Source: Candidatus Saccharimonadota bacterium
GTDB taxonomy: Bacteria > Patescibacteriota > Saccharimonadia > Saccharimonadales > Saccharimonadaceae
DNA: 64,000 nucleotides
Direction: 5' to 3'
NCBI GenBank assembly: GCA_028286365.1
Contig: JAQBRR010000001.1
Span: 372,001 to 436,000 of the forward strand
Position numbers and translations under genes: made by a program. Positions 25,698 through 34,667 of this stretch are shown piece by piece. Numbering within the stretch: position 1 is the first letter of the stretch; each line of letters opens with the position of its first letter. Under the pieces are notes generated by a model, which ran no database searches, was not told the origin of the DNA, and saw only the letters and a list, made by a program, of their open reading frames with translations.

Positions 25698-26393
25698 ATG
25701 AGCGACAATATTTCACTTAAATTAGATACCCGAACAGTAACCGGTAAAAAGGTAGCCTCACTTCGTCGTGATGGCATTGTACCAAGTGTCGTCTACGGTG
25801 GCGATAGCGAACCGATTTCAACTCAATCAGCTATTGTTGAGACAACAAAAGTTGCTCACACGGCTGGTCTTCACTCACCAATTGATATTATTCTTGATGG
25901 CAAGAAGGTTCTCGCAATTATCAAGTCAATCGACATGGATCCAGTCAAGCACTTACTACGACATGTTGCATTCCATACTATTAACAAAGACGTCAAGATT
26001 GTTACTGAAGTTCCAGTTATCTTGGTTGGTCTCGGCGAGAGTGCAGCTGAGCGTGCTGGACTCGTTGTCCTACAAGCAATCGAACACCTTGAAGTTCGTG
26101 CACTTCCAGCTGATCTACCTGAATCTATCGAGATGTCAATTATTGACCTCGCGACCGACGAAGATAAGCTGACTGTTGCTGACGTTAAACTACCAGAGGG
26201 TGTTGAGTTTGCCGATCACGAACAAGATCTTGATCTCGTTATTGCGAATGTTTATGAACCATCAGCTCTTCAGGCTGCCAATGAGGCAACTGGTGGTGAT
26301 GCAGAGCCAGAAGAAGCCGAAGAGGTTGCTGCTGAGAATGGTGATGTACCTGCCGCTGATGCCACGAAGTCTGACGATTCTAAATCAGAATAG
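25698..26393 (+). CDS. rplY: 50S ribosomal protein bL25 (CTC/TL5 form)
   Basis: bL25 binds 5S rRNA. The 231-aa protein has the N-terminal L25 domain (about 1-95, with LRRDGIVPSVVYGG) and the C-terminal TL5/CTC beta domain, then a long acidic Ala/Glu tail (about 195-231). The ATG at 25698 was chosen because AGGAG lies 5-9 nt upstream; a GTG at 25677 is in frame but unsupported. It converges with the ABC exporter gene. Confidence 0.95.
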   Translation: MSDNISLKLDTRTVTGKKVASLRRDGIVPSVVYGGDSEPISTQSAIVETTKVAHTAGLHSPIDIILDGKKVLAIIKSIDMDPVKHLLRHVAFHTINKDVKIVTEVPVILVGLGESAAERAGLVVLQAIEHLEVRALPADLPESIEMSIIDLATDEDKLTVADVKLPEGVEFADHEQDLDLVIANVYEPSALQAANEATGGDAEPEEAEEVAAENGDVPAADATKSDDSKSE

Positions 26394-26403
26394 TCAGTTA
26401 TTC

Positions 26404-28170
26404 TTACTCTTCTATAAATCCGCCAGATTGATGTGCCCATAATTTTGCGTACGTGCCTTTCATGGCTAGCAGTTCGCCATGCGTTCCTTGTTCAACGATC
26501 TTGCCATCATCGAGTACGACAATACGATCCAGCTTCGCAATTGTTGATAAGCGATGTGCGATCACAATGCTCGTTCGATTAGTCATGAGCTTTGCGAGAG
26601 CATCTTGAATGAGTTTTTCGCTTTCACTATCAAGCGCTGAAGTTGCCTCGTCGAGTAACAGAATCGGAGCATCCTTTAATATAGCGCGAGCAATTGCAAC
26701 GCGCTGTCGTTGTCCACCAGATAGCTTAACGCCACGTTCGCCAACGACTGTATCCAAGCCTTTTGATAACTTTTCAATGAACTCAAGCGCATTAGCAGAT
26801 TTTGCCGCAGCTAGGATTTCTTTGTCGCTCGCTCCTTGTTTGCCATACGCAATGTTTTCGCGCAATGATCTATGAAACAACATGGGCTCCTGTGCTACAT
26901 AGGCGATATGGCGACGAAGATCAGCCTGCGCCACACTATCAATAGGCTGGTCGTCGATTCTAATCTGCCCACTGTCGACATCACTAAACCGGAGCAACAG
27001 CCGCGTCAGTGTCGTTTTACCTGAGCCTGATCGTCCGACGAGACCAATGCGTTCGCCGGCCTTGATATCAATTGAGAAGTTTCTAAATAATGCAGAATCA
27101 TTTTCTTCGTGTGTGAAAGTAACATTATCAAATACGACATTGCCCGCGGTTATATTTAAAGGCTGCGGATTATCAATATCCTTAAGTTCAATCTCTTCGT
27201 CGAGTGTACTAATCATGGGTCCAGCATCACCGATAATACGGACGTATGACCGCGTGATATTACCAACCGACCATAACTGTGAGACGACGCTCAGCGTATA
27301 GCTGATCACTAAGTAGACAACGCCAATGTTCGCGAGGTGGTGTTCTGTCGCAAAGATTGCCGCGACGAAGGCAGCGATATTCATGACAGTCATCATCGCT
27401 CCAAACGATCCCGTGATAAACAGAACACTTTTCATTTCTTTCATACTTGCTACGCGCAAAATGCCGATTAGATTTTTGTAGCCTTTAAGTTCGGAATCCT
27501 CGGCCGAAAATGATTTGACGATTGCAATATTGCTGACAACGTCTGCAAAATATGCCGTTGACGCACTTGATTTCTCTGCGACGTCACGGCTAATTGGTGC
27601 GATTGATGACTGTAGCCTTACAATGATGCTGATGATAATGATTGAAAGAATCGCAAGCACCAGACCATATTGCCAAAAAATAAACCCTAGGGCTGTACAC
27701 ACTGACAGAACAGTTGCGGTAATTGGGATCGCAGTAAAAACAAGCGTATCCCAAAATCGTTCGATTGAGCCATTGAGCTTGCTGGAATTTGACACCATGC
27801 TGCCGCTCATATTATTAGCGTGATACCCCATGCTCTTTTTAGTGAGGTGATCAAGCACACGAGCTGCGACAGTTGATTGCATTTTGGTCTCTGCAAAGTA
27901 TCCCATTGCAATCGTCAGTCGAATGGCGACGATATCACCAAAGATGAGGATAATGCCATATCCTAATAATAATCCAACGCTACCATGTAAGGTGGCCGTT
28001 CCATTGGCAACTTCCGTCAGTAATCGTGATACAAAAATCGGTGCAATTGTTGTCGTCAGAACTGCAAAGGCGATCTGTACGAATATCATTGAGGACGTAA
28101 GGACAGGGGCTACCTTGCGCAGCCCGAATAAAAATCCCACAACTCGTCGTGATGAATGAATTTTAGCCAT
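26404..28170 (-). CDS. ABC exporter, fused permease and ATPase
   Basis: The 588-aa half-transporter has six hydrophobic segments in residues about 20-320 (ABC type-1 exporter domain). The ATPase has Walker A GRSGSGKTT (about 380), Q-loop VAQEPMLFHR, signature LSGGQRQRVAIARAIL, Walker B ILLLDEATSALD and the H-loop in IVIAHRLST. Such homodimers export lipids, peptides or drugs (MsbA/LmrA/MdlB type). The substrate cannot be read from sequence. It is transcribed alone, divergent from the DUF2127 gene, with facing -10 boxes. Confidence 0.92.
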   Translation of the reverse strand: MAKIHSSRRVVGFLFGLRKVAPVLTSSMIFVQIAFAVLTTTIAPIFVSRLLTEVANGTATLHGSVGLLLGYGIILIFGDIVAIRLTIAMGYFAETKMQSTVAARVLDHLTKKSMGYHANNMSGSMVSNSSKLNGSIERFWDTLVFTAIPITATVLSVCTALGFIFWQYGLVLAILSIIIISIIVRLQSSIAPISRDVAEKSSASTAYFADVVSNIAIVKSFSAEDSELKGYKNLIGILRVASMKEMKSVLFITGSFGAMMTVMNIAAFVAAIFATEHHLANIGVVYLVISYTLSVVSQLWSVGNITRSYVRIIGDAGPMISTLDEEIELKDIDNPQPLNITAGNVVFDNVTFTHEENDSALFRNFSIDIKAGERIGLVGRSGSGKTTLTRLLLRFSDVDSGQIRIDDQPIDSVAQADLRRHIAYVAQEPMLFHRSLRENIAYGKQGASDKEILAAAKSANALEFIEKLSKGLDTVVGERGVKLSGGQRQRVAIARAILKDAPILLLDEATSALDSESEKLIQDALAKLMTNRTSIVIAHRLSTIAKLDRIVVLDDGKIVEQGTHGELLAMKGTYAKLWAHQSGGFIEE

Positions 28171-28180
28171 ATCTCTTACT

Positions 28181-28186
28181 AGTATA
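28181..28186 (-). promoter_or_regulatory. -10 box of the ABC exporter gene
   Basis: TATACT on the reverse strand, 10 nt before the ATG at 28170. Confidence 0.55.
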
Positions 28187-28204
28187 CTCTGTACACAAAA
28201 CAGC

Positions 28205-28210
28205 TATAAT
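28205..28210 (+). promoter_or_regulatory. -10 box of the DUF2127 gene
   Basis: TATAAT, 7 nt before the GTG at 28218, supporting that GTG over the later in-frame ATG. Confidence 0.6.
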
Positions 28211-28217
28211 AGGTAAT

Positions 28218-28712
28218 GTGAAAGACATGAGTAAAAAGATCCGCGAACAACCTTGGTTTGAGACCGTCTATAAAATAGGTGTCGGCATTAAGGGATTTGA
28301 TGGCCTTGTCGAGCTAGTAACGGGCATCGCGTTGCTGCTTTCTCCGTCGCTCGTGCACACTGTCCTTCATGGTGTCGCGGTTGAAGTCGGTGAGCGTCAT
28401 GGCAGTGTATTTCGTTTTATATCCGAGTACATTGCGCGGGTTGATACTGATCTTGCACGCAGCGGTATTACGTTTCTAATCGTCTTTCTGATTGCGCACG
28501 GACTCGTGAAGCTCGCACTTGTCTATTGTCTGTTAAAGGAAATTGTTCGCGCGTACCCAGTTGCACTAGCTATCTTGGTTGCATTCCTCATTTACCAGGC
28601 GTATATATTAATCGTTCAACCAAGTATTGGTATGGCGCTATTTACACTACTTGATATCATTATTATCTGGCTTGTATGGGGTGAGTACCAAGACCTTAAA
28701 ACCAAAAAATGA
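28218..28712 (+). CDS. DUF2127 membrane protein
   Basis: The 164-aa protein has four hydrophobic segments (about 17-50, 78-104, 110-128, 133-157). Its overall pattern (KIGVGIKGFDGLVELVTG at the N-terminus, AHGLVKLALVYCLL in the middle) is that of DUF2127. The function of the family is unknown. The GTG start is supported by the -10 spacing. It is followed closely by trhO, which nevertheless has its own -10 box. Confidence 0.8.
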   Translation: MKDMSKKIREQPWFETVYKIGVGIKGFDGLVELVTGIALLLSPSLVHTVLHGVAVEVGERHGSVFRFISEYIARVDTDLARSGITFLIVFLIAHGLVKLALVYCLLKEIVRAYPVALAILVAFLIYQAYILIVQPSIGMALFTLLDIIIIWLVWGEYQDLKTKK

Positions 28713-28718
28713 TATAAT
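28713..28718 (+). promoter_or_regulatory. -10 box of trhO
   Basis: TATAAT, 11 nt before the ATG at 28730; it overlaps the end of the DUF2127 gene's TGA. Confidence 0.5.
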
Positions 28719-28729
28719 ATACGGTACTC

Positions 28730-29635
28730 ATGGAGAAAATATTACTCTATTACAAGTTTACGCCAGTCGCTGATCCAGCGACTGTTCGTCTGTGGCAAAA
28801 GACATTGACCGAAAGCCTTAACCTTCGCGGACGAATTCTGATTGCGACACATGGTATTAATGGTACGGTTGGTGGTGATATCGAAGCGCTCAAGAAGTAC
28901 ATTAAAACAACTAAAGAGTTTCCTGGTTTTAAAGATATGGTATTCAAGTGGAGTGATGGCGAGGCCGAGGACTTCCCTCGGATGAGTGTGAAGGTGAGGC
29001 GAGAGCTTGTCGGTTTTAAGAGCAGCGATGACGAATTTTCAGTTGATGAAAGTGGTGTCGTTGGCGGTGGTAAGCATCTAAAGCCAAAACAAGTTCATGA
29101 ACTAGTAGAAAAATATGGCGACGACGTTGTGTTCTTTGATGGGCGGAATGAACATGAGGCTAAAATTGGAAAGTTCAAGAATGCGATTGTTCCAAACACA
29201 AATACCTCGCGAGATTTTATCAATGAACTCGAGAGTAATAAATATGATAAATACAAAAATAAAAAAATCGTAACGTACTGCACGGGCGGTATTCGTTGTG
29301 AAGTAATCTCGGCTATGATGAAAAAACGTGGCTTTAACGATGTCTATCAAATCGATGGCGGCATCGTAAAATATGGTGAAACGTATGGCGATGATGGATT
29401 ATGGGAAGGCAGCCTCCGCGTATTTGACGATCGTATGACAGTTGATTTTAGTGATCATGCCAAGGTTATTGGTGTTTGTAGTCACTGTGGTGGTCCAACA
29501 AACAATTACGAAAACTGTGCGTGGGCGAATTGTAATGACCTTGTTCTTATTTGCCTGAATTGTAAACAGAACCCAGATCTTCTATTTCATACCGAGGCTT
29601 GTCGCGAGAACGCTAAAGTCGGCACCACTGTATAA
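28730..29635 (+). CDS. trhO: tRNA uridine(34) hydroxylase, rhodanese type
   Basis: TrhO (YceA) hydroxylates U34 of tRNAs in an oxygen-dependent step to ho5U. The 301-aa protein has the N-terminal YceA domain (ILIATHGINGTVGG), the central rhodanese domain with the active-site loop YCTGGIRCE (about 183-191), and a C-terminal cysteine cluster (CSHCGG, CLNCKQN) typical of the family. With mnmA in the window this gives two U34 modification enzymes. Confidence 0.93.
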   Translation: MEKILLYYKFTPVADPATVRLWQKTLTESLNLRGRILIATHGINGTVGGDIEALKKYIKTTKEFPGFKDMVFKWSDGEAEDFPRMSVKVRRELVGFKSSDDEFSVDESGVVGGGKHLKPKQVHELVEKYGDDVVFFDGRNEHEAKIGKFKNAIVPNTNTSRDFINELESNKYDKYKNKKIVTYCTGGIRCEVISAMMKKRGFNDVYQIDGGIVKYGETYGDDGLWEGSLRVFDDRMTVDFSDHAKVIGVCSHCGGPTNNYENCAWANCNDLVLICLNCKQNPDLLFHTEACRENAKVGTTV

Positions 29636-29636
29636 T
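29631..29636 (+). promoter_or_regulatory. -10 box of uvrC
   Basis: TATAAT overlapping the trhO stop, 6 nt before the GTG at 29643. Confidence 0.6.
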
Positions 29637-29642
29637 AAAAGA

Positions 29643-31199
29643 GTGAATACCAAACTAGAAGCTAAGCTGAAGACTTTACCGCGAAATCCCGGGGTTTATT
29701 TTCATAAAGATAAAACAGGTGAAATTATTTATGTCGGTAAAGCGGCAGTTCTGAAAAATCGAGTCAAACAGTACTTTCAAAGCACCCGAGATATGGATAT
29801 TAAAACACGAGCGCTGGTTGCCGAGATTGAAGACACTGATTGGGTTGAGACTGAAAGTGAAATTGACGCTCTGTTCCTTGAAAGTGAAATGGTCAAACGC
29901 TATATGCCGCGCTTTAATATTTTGCTGCGCGACGATAAGTCACAGCTATTTGTTCGCATTGATATGAAAAGTGAATGGCCACATGTCGCCTTTACTCGTA
30001 ATCCGGCTGATGATGGGGCTGATTACTTTGGCCCATACTATAACGGCTATGCGGTGAAAAAAGCGCTTAGGTATCTACGCAAAGTATTTCCTTATTACAC
30101 AAAGCCAATCAAAACATCCGAGAGGATGGATCTCGATGTCCATATTGGGCTCAGTCCTAAACTCGGCACGACCAGTGAGGATTACAAGGCCACCTTGCGC
30201 AAACTAGTTCGTTATATGGAGGGCGGACGAAAGGCTCTCGCGAAGGAGCTAGAAAAAGAGATGCATCAGGCTGCCAAGCTTCATGACTTTGAAAATGCGG
30301 CAACCTTGCGTAACAAAATTCGCGACCTTCGTGAATTACAAAGTCGTATTATGTTTGGTGATCGAGAATTTATGGATATTAGTAAAGACAAGGCGCTCAC
30401 CGCACTTGTTGATTTATTTGAGTTGCCAAAAATCCCCGCTCGCATAGAGGGCTATGATATTAGTCATATGAGTGGAACCAACGTCGTCGCGAGCATGGTT
30501 GTATTTACCAACGGTGTGAGTGATCGAGCTAACTATCGTAAATTCAAGACTAAAATTGAGCAAAACGATGATTACTATAATATATATGAGACGATCCAAA
30601 GACGAACCAGTGAAAAAAATATGAAGTCGTGGGGCAAACCAGATTTAATCCTCATTGACGGGGGTAAAGGTCAACTGGATGCTGCCTTAAAGGCACTCGA
30701 GGAGAGAAGCCTAACAATCCCCACGATCAGTATTGCGAAGCGCGAAGAAGAAATTATCGTCCATAGCACACGCTCAAATATAGGAATTAATAGGTTACTA
30801 GATATAATCAAAACACCAAGCGACAGCGTATTTGTATCACGCGAAGGTGAATTTTACATAGTGAACCTTCACCCGGGGCAGATCAACGCTTCATCGCACT
30901 CGGGAAACTTACGCGGTTCAAACACTTTTTCGACATATTCGGATGTTACGAAATTATTCCAGCGTATTCGTGACGAGTCGCATCGCTTTGCCATTAGTTA
31001 TCATACGGTCCTAAAACGTGCCAAGCAAACGGCAAGTATGCTCGATGAAGTTCCAGGCATTGGTCCCGTTACTCGGCGGACTCTTATACGAAAATTTGGT
31101 AGTTTACGTGGCGTCCAAGCAGCAACCCAGGAACAGCTTATTGCAGCGATTGGCGCCTCGAAAGCAGCTCTTCTAGCTCCGTATTTGCAGACTACATAA
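29643..31199 (+). CDS. uvrC: Excinuclease ABC subunit C (short, cysteine-free)
   Basis: UvrC makes both incisions around UvrA/B-marked DNA damage. The 518-aa protein has a GIY-YIG N-terminus (NPGVYFHKD, IIYVGKAAVLKNRV), a UVR segment (about 200-235), the RNase-H-like nuclease with LILIDGGKGQLDAA (about 338), and C-terminal helix-hairpin-helix motifs (DEVPGIGPVTRR). It is about 90 residues shorter than E. coli UvrC. It contains no cysteine at all, so the four cysteines that hold the [4Fe-4S] cluster in other UvrC proteins are gone. A GTG start is supported by the -10 position. Confidence 0.96.
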   Translation: MNTKLEAKLKTLPRNPGVYFHKDKTGEIIYVGKAAVLKNRVKQYFQSTRDMDIKTRALVAEIEDTDWVETESEIDALFLESEMVKRYMPRFNILLRDDKSQLFVRIDMKSEWPHVAFTRNPADDGADYFGPYYNGYAVKKALRYLRKVFPYYTKPIKTSERMDLDVHIGLSPKLGTTSEDYKATLRKLVRYMEGGRKALAKELEKEMHQAAKLHDFENAATLRNKIRDLRELQSRIMFGDREFMDISKDKALTALVDLFELPKIPARIEGYDISHMSGTNVVASMVVFTNGVSDRANYRKFKTKIEQNDDYYNIYETIQRRTSEKNMKSWGKPDLILIDGGKGQLDAALKALEERSLTIPTISIAKREEEIIVHSTRSNIGINRLLDIIKTPSDSVFVSREGEFYIVNLHPGQINASSHSGNLRGSNTFSTYSDVTKLFQRIRDESHRFAISYHTVLKRAKQTASMLDEVPGIGPVTRRTLIRKFGSLRGVQAATQEQLIAAIGASKAALLAPYLQTT

Positions 31200-31234
31200 T
31201 CCTTATGCTATAGTTGCATAAACAGGGGTTTTAC

Positions 31235-33676
31235 ATGCGCTTACGTAAGCAAAGTACGGGTGGAGAAAAAGGCTTTACAATCGTAGAGCTTATTGTCGTG
31301 ATTGCAATCATCGCGATTCTTGCGACTATTTCTATCCTAGGATATGGGGCATGGCGTTCAAATACTATTGCGACACAAGTACAGAGCGACCTAAATGCTG
31401 TTTCTACAGCGATGGAAAGCTACCGGTCGTTTAATAATGGCTATCCCACATCAATACCTTCAACAGTACAACCAAGCGGCAACGACACGTTGACACTTTC
31501 ACCTGATTCAACGACGACTAACTATTGTGTGGATGGCGTGAGCAGTGACAGTCCGAGTAGTACATATTACGTCGCATCCGAAACAAAAGACCAAGGCGCA
31601 TTAGCTGGTACCTGTGCAACTCGTCCTGGGCAGACGCTCCCGGGTGTTCCGTCTGCTCCTATGGCGACAACTGTTGCAAGTACAACAGTTTCGCTGACCT
31701 GGTCTGCCGCCTCTGGTCCTCTACCAACAAGCTATACGGCTCAATGCGCCAGCGACCTTGCATTTGTCGAAAATATGGGGCAGGTGGTAATGACAACACC
31801 AACAGGAACCGTAACAGGACTAGCGGCAAACGCTACCCATTATTGTCGAGTCAAAGCAACTAATGGTGCGGGTGATAGTGCGTGGTCGCCAGTCACTACA
31901 GCTACAACGAACCCCTACCAGCCACCAACAGGACTTGCATTCAGTGCAACGACCAATACCTCAATTACATTGTCATGGACTGCAAACAGCGACGCTTACA
32001 CTTATACACTACAATGTGCAACAAACTCAGGCTTTACAACAGGTGTCATTTCGCAATCTGTGACAAGCCCTGCGACTACCTGGACTTTTAGCGGTCTAGG
32101 TATTAATGTGACATATTACTGTAAAATTAATACCGTCAATCCAAACGGAACAAGTGCATGGAGCTCAGCGACAAGTGGTAGAACCGTTAACGTATTTGGA
32201 TCACTGGCTGTTGGCTCATCGATCGAAGGTTATTGGACGACAGCTCCGCAGGGTTATTTGATTGAAGACGGCTCAGCCGTATCACGCAATACGTACTCAG
32301 ATTTATTTGCGGTGATTGGTACTACCTATGGTGCGGGCGATGGCTCAACGACATTCAACCTACCAGACTCACGCGCTTACACGGTAGTTAATCGCCTAAG
32401 CACAGATGCTAACTTTGCAACCGTGGGACAAAAGACTGGTGCAAAGACTGTAACGATTGCCACTGCACAGTTACCAAGCCACAGCCACAACTTTACCTAT
32501 GGAGGTAGTAACTATGCCTCTTTCCCATATACAGGAGCGCCGAATACCAGTGGAGGTCTCGCATTCTCGGTAGGTACTACATTATATGGCGGTGTTGGTC
32601 TTGCAAGTACTGGTGGTGGCGGTGCGTCAAACACCGTTCAGCCATCAATAGTAAAAATGCGCGCTATCAAGTATGCTCCGATTGATAATTCTGTATCCAC
32701 TCTGTCTGCAGGCAGCTCAATTAACGGATATTGGACATCAGCGCCAACTGGATATTTGCTCGAAGACGGTTCGGCAGTATCTCGATCGACATACTCTAAT
32801 CTATTCAGTTCTATTGGTACTACCTATGGTGCGGGCGATGGCTCAACGACATTCAACCTACCAGATTCACGTGGTCGTGCATCGGTGAATTTGAACCCGA
32901 GTGATGCAGAATTTAGTGCGATGGGTGAAAAATACGGTGAAGAAGCACACACAATGTCAATCTTGGAAATGCCGAGCCATACGCATAATTTCAACTATAG
33001 CGGTAATATTTCTTCGGCATATTCATATACAGGTTCTCCAAACACGGCAGGTGGAATCGCATTCTCAGTGGGACTTACTGTGTATGGTGCTGTTGGTATC
33101 GCTACGGCTGGAAGCGGCACACCATTTAATGATATTCAGTCATCTATCACACAGACTGCAGCTATTAAATATACACCTGCAACGACAGGTAGTGATGTTG
33201 CGGTTGCGGTTGGAACGTCAACAGCTGGGTACTGGTCATCTGTGCCATCTGGATTCCTTGCGGAAAATGGCTCAGCAGTATCACGCAGCACTTACGCTAA
33301 TTTATTCGCTGTCATCGGCACGACGTACGGTACAGGTGATGGCTCGACTACCTTTAATCTACCCGATTCACGGGGTAGAGTTGGCGTAGGTCTTAGCCCA
33401 TCGGATGTAGAATTCAATACAATCGGTGAAAAATACGGCGAGAAAACCCACACCCTCACGATTGCAGAAATGCCAAGCCACAGTCACAACTTCACCTACG
33501 GTGGAGGTAGTTATGCTTCATGGCAGTATACTGGTTCACCAAACACGGCAGGCAATATTGCGTTCTCTGTTGGTACTGTCCTGTATGGTTCAATCGGTGT
33601 CTCGAGTACGGGTGGCGGTCAACCATTTAACAACATCCAACCGTCTATTGTTAAAACATTTGTGATTAAGTATTAA
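31235..33676 (+). CDS. Prepilin-FN3-tail collar fusion protein (putative adhesin)
   Basis: The protein (813 aa from 31235) begins with a prepilin leader cut at KG|FTIVELIVVIAI. It has a pilin-like region to about 140, then two fibronectin type III domains (about 145-325; LTWSAASG, YTLQCAT, YYCKI). Three tandem repeats of about 166 residues follow, each with GY-(L/F)-x-E-(D/N)-GSAVSR, the IGTTYG-x-GDGSTTFNLPDSR core and MPSH(S/T)HNF. The repeat core is that of the phage tail-collar domain found at the tips of phage tail fibres. Pilin processing and surface display are therefore expected, with the collar repeats as binding modules. The ATG at 31235 gives a normal leader length and follows AGGGG. 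Confidence 0.85.
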   Translation: MRLRKQSTGGEKGFTIVELIVVIAIIAILATISILGYGAWRSNTIATQVQSDLNAVSTAMESYRSFNNGYPTSIPSTVQPSGNDTLTLSPDSTTTNYCVDGVSSDSPSSTYYVASETKDQGALAGTCATRPGQTLPGVPSAPMATTVASTTVSLTWSAASGPLPTSYTAQCASDLAFVENMGQVVMTTPTGTVTGLAANATHYCRVKATNGAGDSAWSPVTTATTNPYQPPTGLAFSATTNTSITLSWTANSDAYTYTLQCATNSGFTTGVISQSVTSPATTWTFSGLGINVTYYCKINTVNPNGTSAWSSATSGRTVNVFGSLAVGSSIEGYWTTAPQGYLIEDGSAVSRNTYSDLFAVIGTTYGAGDGSTTFNLPDSRAYTVVNRLSTDANFATVGQKTGAKTVTIATAQLPSHSHNFTYGGSNYASFPYTGAPNTSGGLAFSVGTTLYGGVGLASTGGGGASNTVQPSIVKMRAIKYAPIDNSVSTLSAGSSINGYWTSAPTGYLLEDGSAVSRSTYSNLFSSIGTTYGAGDGSTTFNLPDSRGRASVNLNPSDAEFSAMGEKYGEEAHTMSILEMPSHTHNFNYSGNISSAYSYTGSPNTAGGIAFSVGLTVYGAVGIATAGSGTPFNDIQSSITQTAAIKYTPATTGSDVAVAVGTSTAGYWSSVPSGFLAENGSAVSRSTYANLFAVIGTTYGTGDGSTTFNLPDSRGRVGVGLSPSDVEFNTIGEKYGEKTHTLTIAEMPSHSHNFTYGGGSYASWQYTGSPNTAGNIAFSVGTVLYGSIGVSSTGGGQPFNNIQPSIVKTFVIKY
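32315..32367 (+). repeat. 53-bp exact repeat within the tail-collar gene
   Basis: The 53 bases at 32315-32367 recur exactly at 32813-32865 (498 bp = 166 codons later). The third collar unit (from about 33300) has diverged. This indicates recent duplication or gene conversion between units one and two. Confidence 0.9.
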
Positions 33677-33686
33677 GGACAAATAT

Positions 33687-34637
33687 ATGGAAAATAACAC
33701 ACAACCCGCTCAACCAAAAAGACGATTACCTATCATACGCATCCTTCTCATTATCGTTGGTGTCGCGATAATCGTCGTGGCTAGTCTCATTGGCATTAAC
33801 TGGTATAACCAGAACCAACTAACAAACCAAGTGAAAGATGCTTTAACTAACGCGTCATCAGCTGAGATCAATCAAGCAGCAACTAACAAGGCGGGCTATT
33901 CAGTCACATTGCCTGATGGGGCAACCACTAATAAAGACGTAAAAATTGAAGGCGGCGGTAGTTTTGATGGTACGAGCTACTGTGTTACAGGAACAAGTGT
34001 TAAAGATAAAACTATAATCTACCACATTGACTCCGCTAGTAAGACGACACAGGGTGGCAGCTGTGCGTCTGCTTCTAAGCCTGCCTCAACAGGTCCTCTC
34101 GCGGTGGGTCTTGTCAGTATTGATCAAATCAGCGTTAGTTGGTATGCAGCACCATACGCTGATAACTACACACTTCAATGTGCTACGAATAAGGACTTCA
34201 CGACAAAACTTGTCACTAAATCAATAAAGACGACTAACGCGACATGTAGCAATTTGTCGCAGGGGACGACCTATTACATGCGTGTACGAGGTAACAATCA
34301 AACTGGCGCTGGGGCTTGGTCTCAGATTGTCTCAGCTACGACAACGCTACTGTCGGTTACGCCAACTGATCTAAAGGCCACAGCGACATCATCAACACAA
34401 GTTAGTTACTCTTGGGCACCGGTCGCAGGTGCAACTTCGTATATTGTTGAATGGTCACCAGATATTGATTTCATTAAAGATCTCCACACAGTGTCTCAGA
34501 CTTCTGTCTCGGGAGTGTCCAATAACCTCTTGCCTGGAACATTATATTGGTATCACGTCAAAGCGATTACGGCGAGTTTTGATGTAAGTCACGCTGCATT
34601 TTCTCCGCAAATCTCGATCACGACACCTGCAAAATAG
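33687..34637 (+). CDS. Membrane-anchored protein with two FN3 domains
   Basis: The 316-aa protein has a basic N-terminus, one transmembrane segment (about 17-38), a pilin-like middle with a paired-cysteine region (SYCVTG ... GGSCAS), and two FN3 domains (about 130-220 and 225-315). The first carries DNYTLQCATNKDFTT, which closely matches YTLQCATNSGFTT in the preceding collar protein. It starts 10 nt after that gene and probably shares its operon. It may anchor or assist the same surface structure; that role is inferred. Confidence 0.75.
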   Translation: MENNTQPAQPKRRLPIIRILLIIVGVAIIVVASLIGINWYNQNQLTNQVKDALTNASSAEINQAATNKAGYSVTLPDGATTNKDVKIEGGGSFDGTSYCVTGTSVKDKTIIYHIDSASKTTQGGSCASASKPASTGPLAVGLVSIDQISVSWYAAPYADNYTLQCATNKDFTTKLVTKSIKTTNATCSNLSQGTTYYMRVRGNNQTGAGAWSQIVSATTTLLSVTPTDLKATATSSTQVSYSWAPVAGATSYIVEWSPDIDFIKDLHTVSQTSVSGVSNNLLPGTLYWYHVKAITASFDVSHAAFSPQISITTPAK

Positions 34638-34649
34638 TGAAGTGACTGG

Positions 34650-34655
34650 TACAAT
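34650..34655 (+). promoter_or_regulatory. -10 box of the M24 peptidase gene
   Basis: TACAAT, 12 nt before the ATG at 34668. Confidence 0.45.
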
Positions 34656-34667
34656 AATAAGATATTT

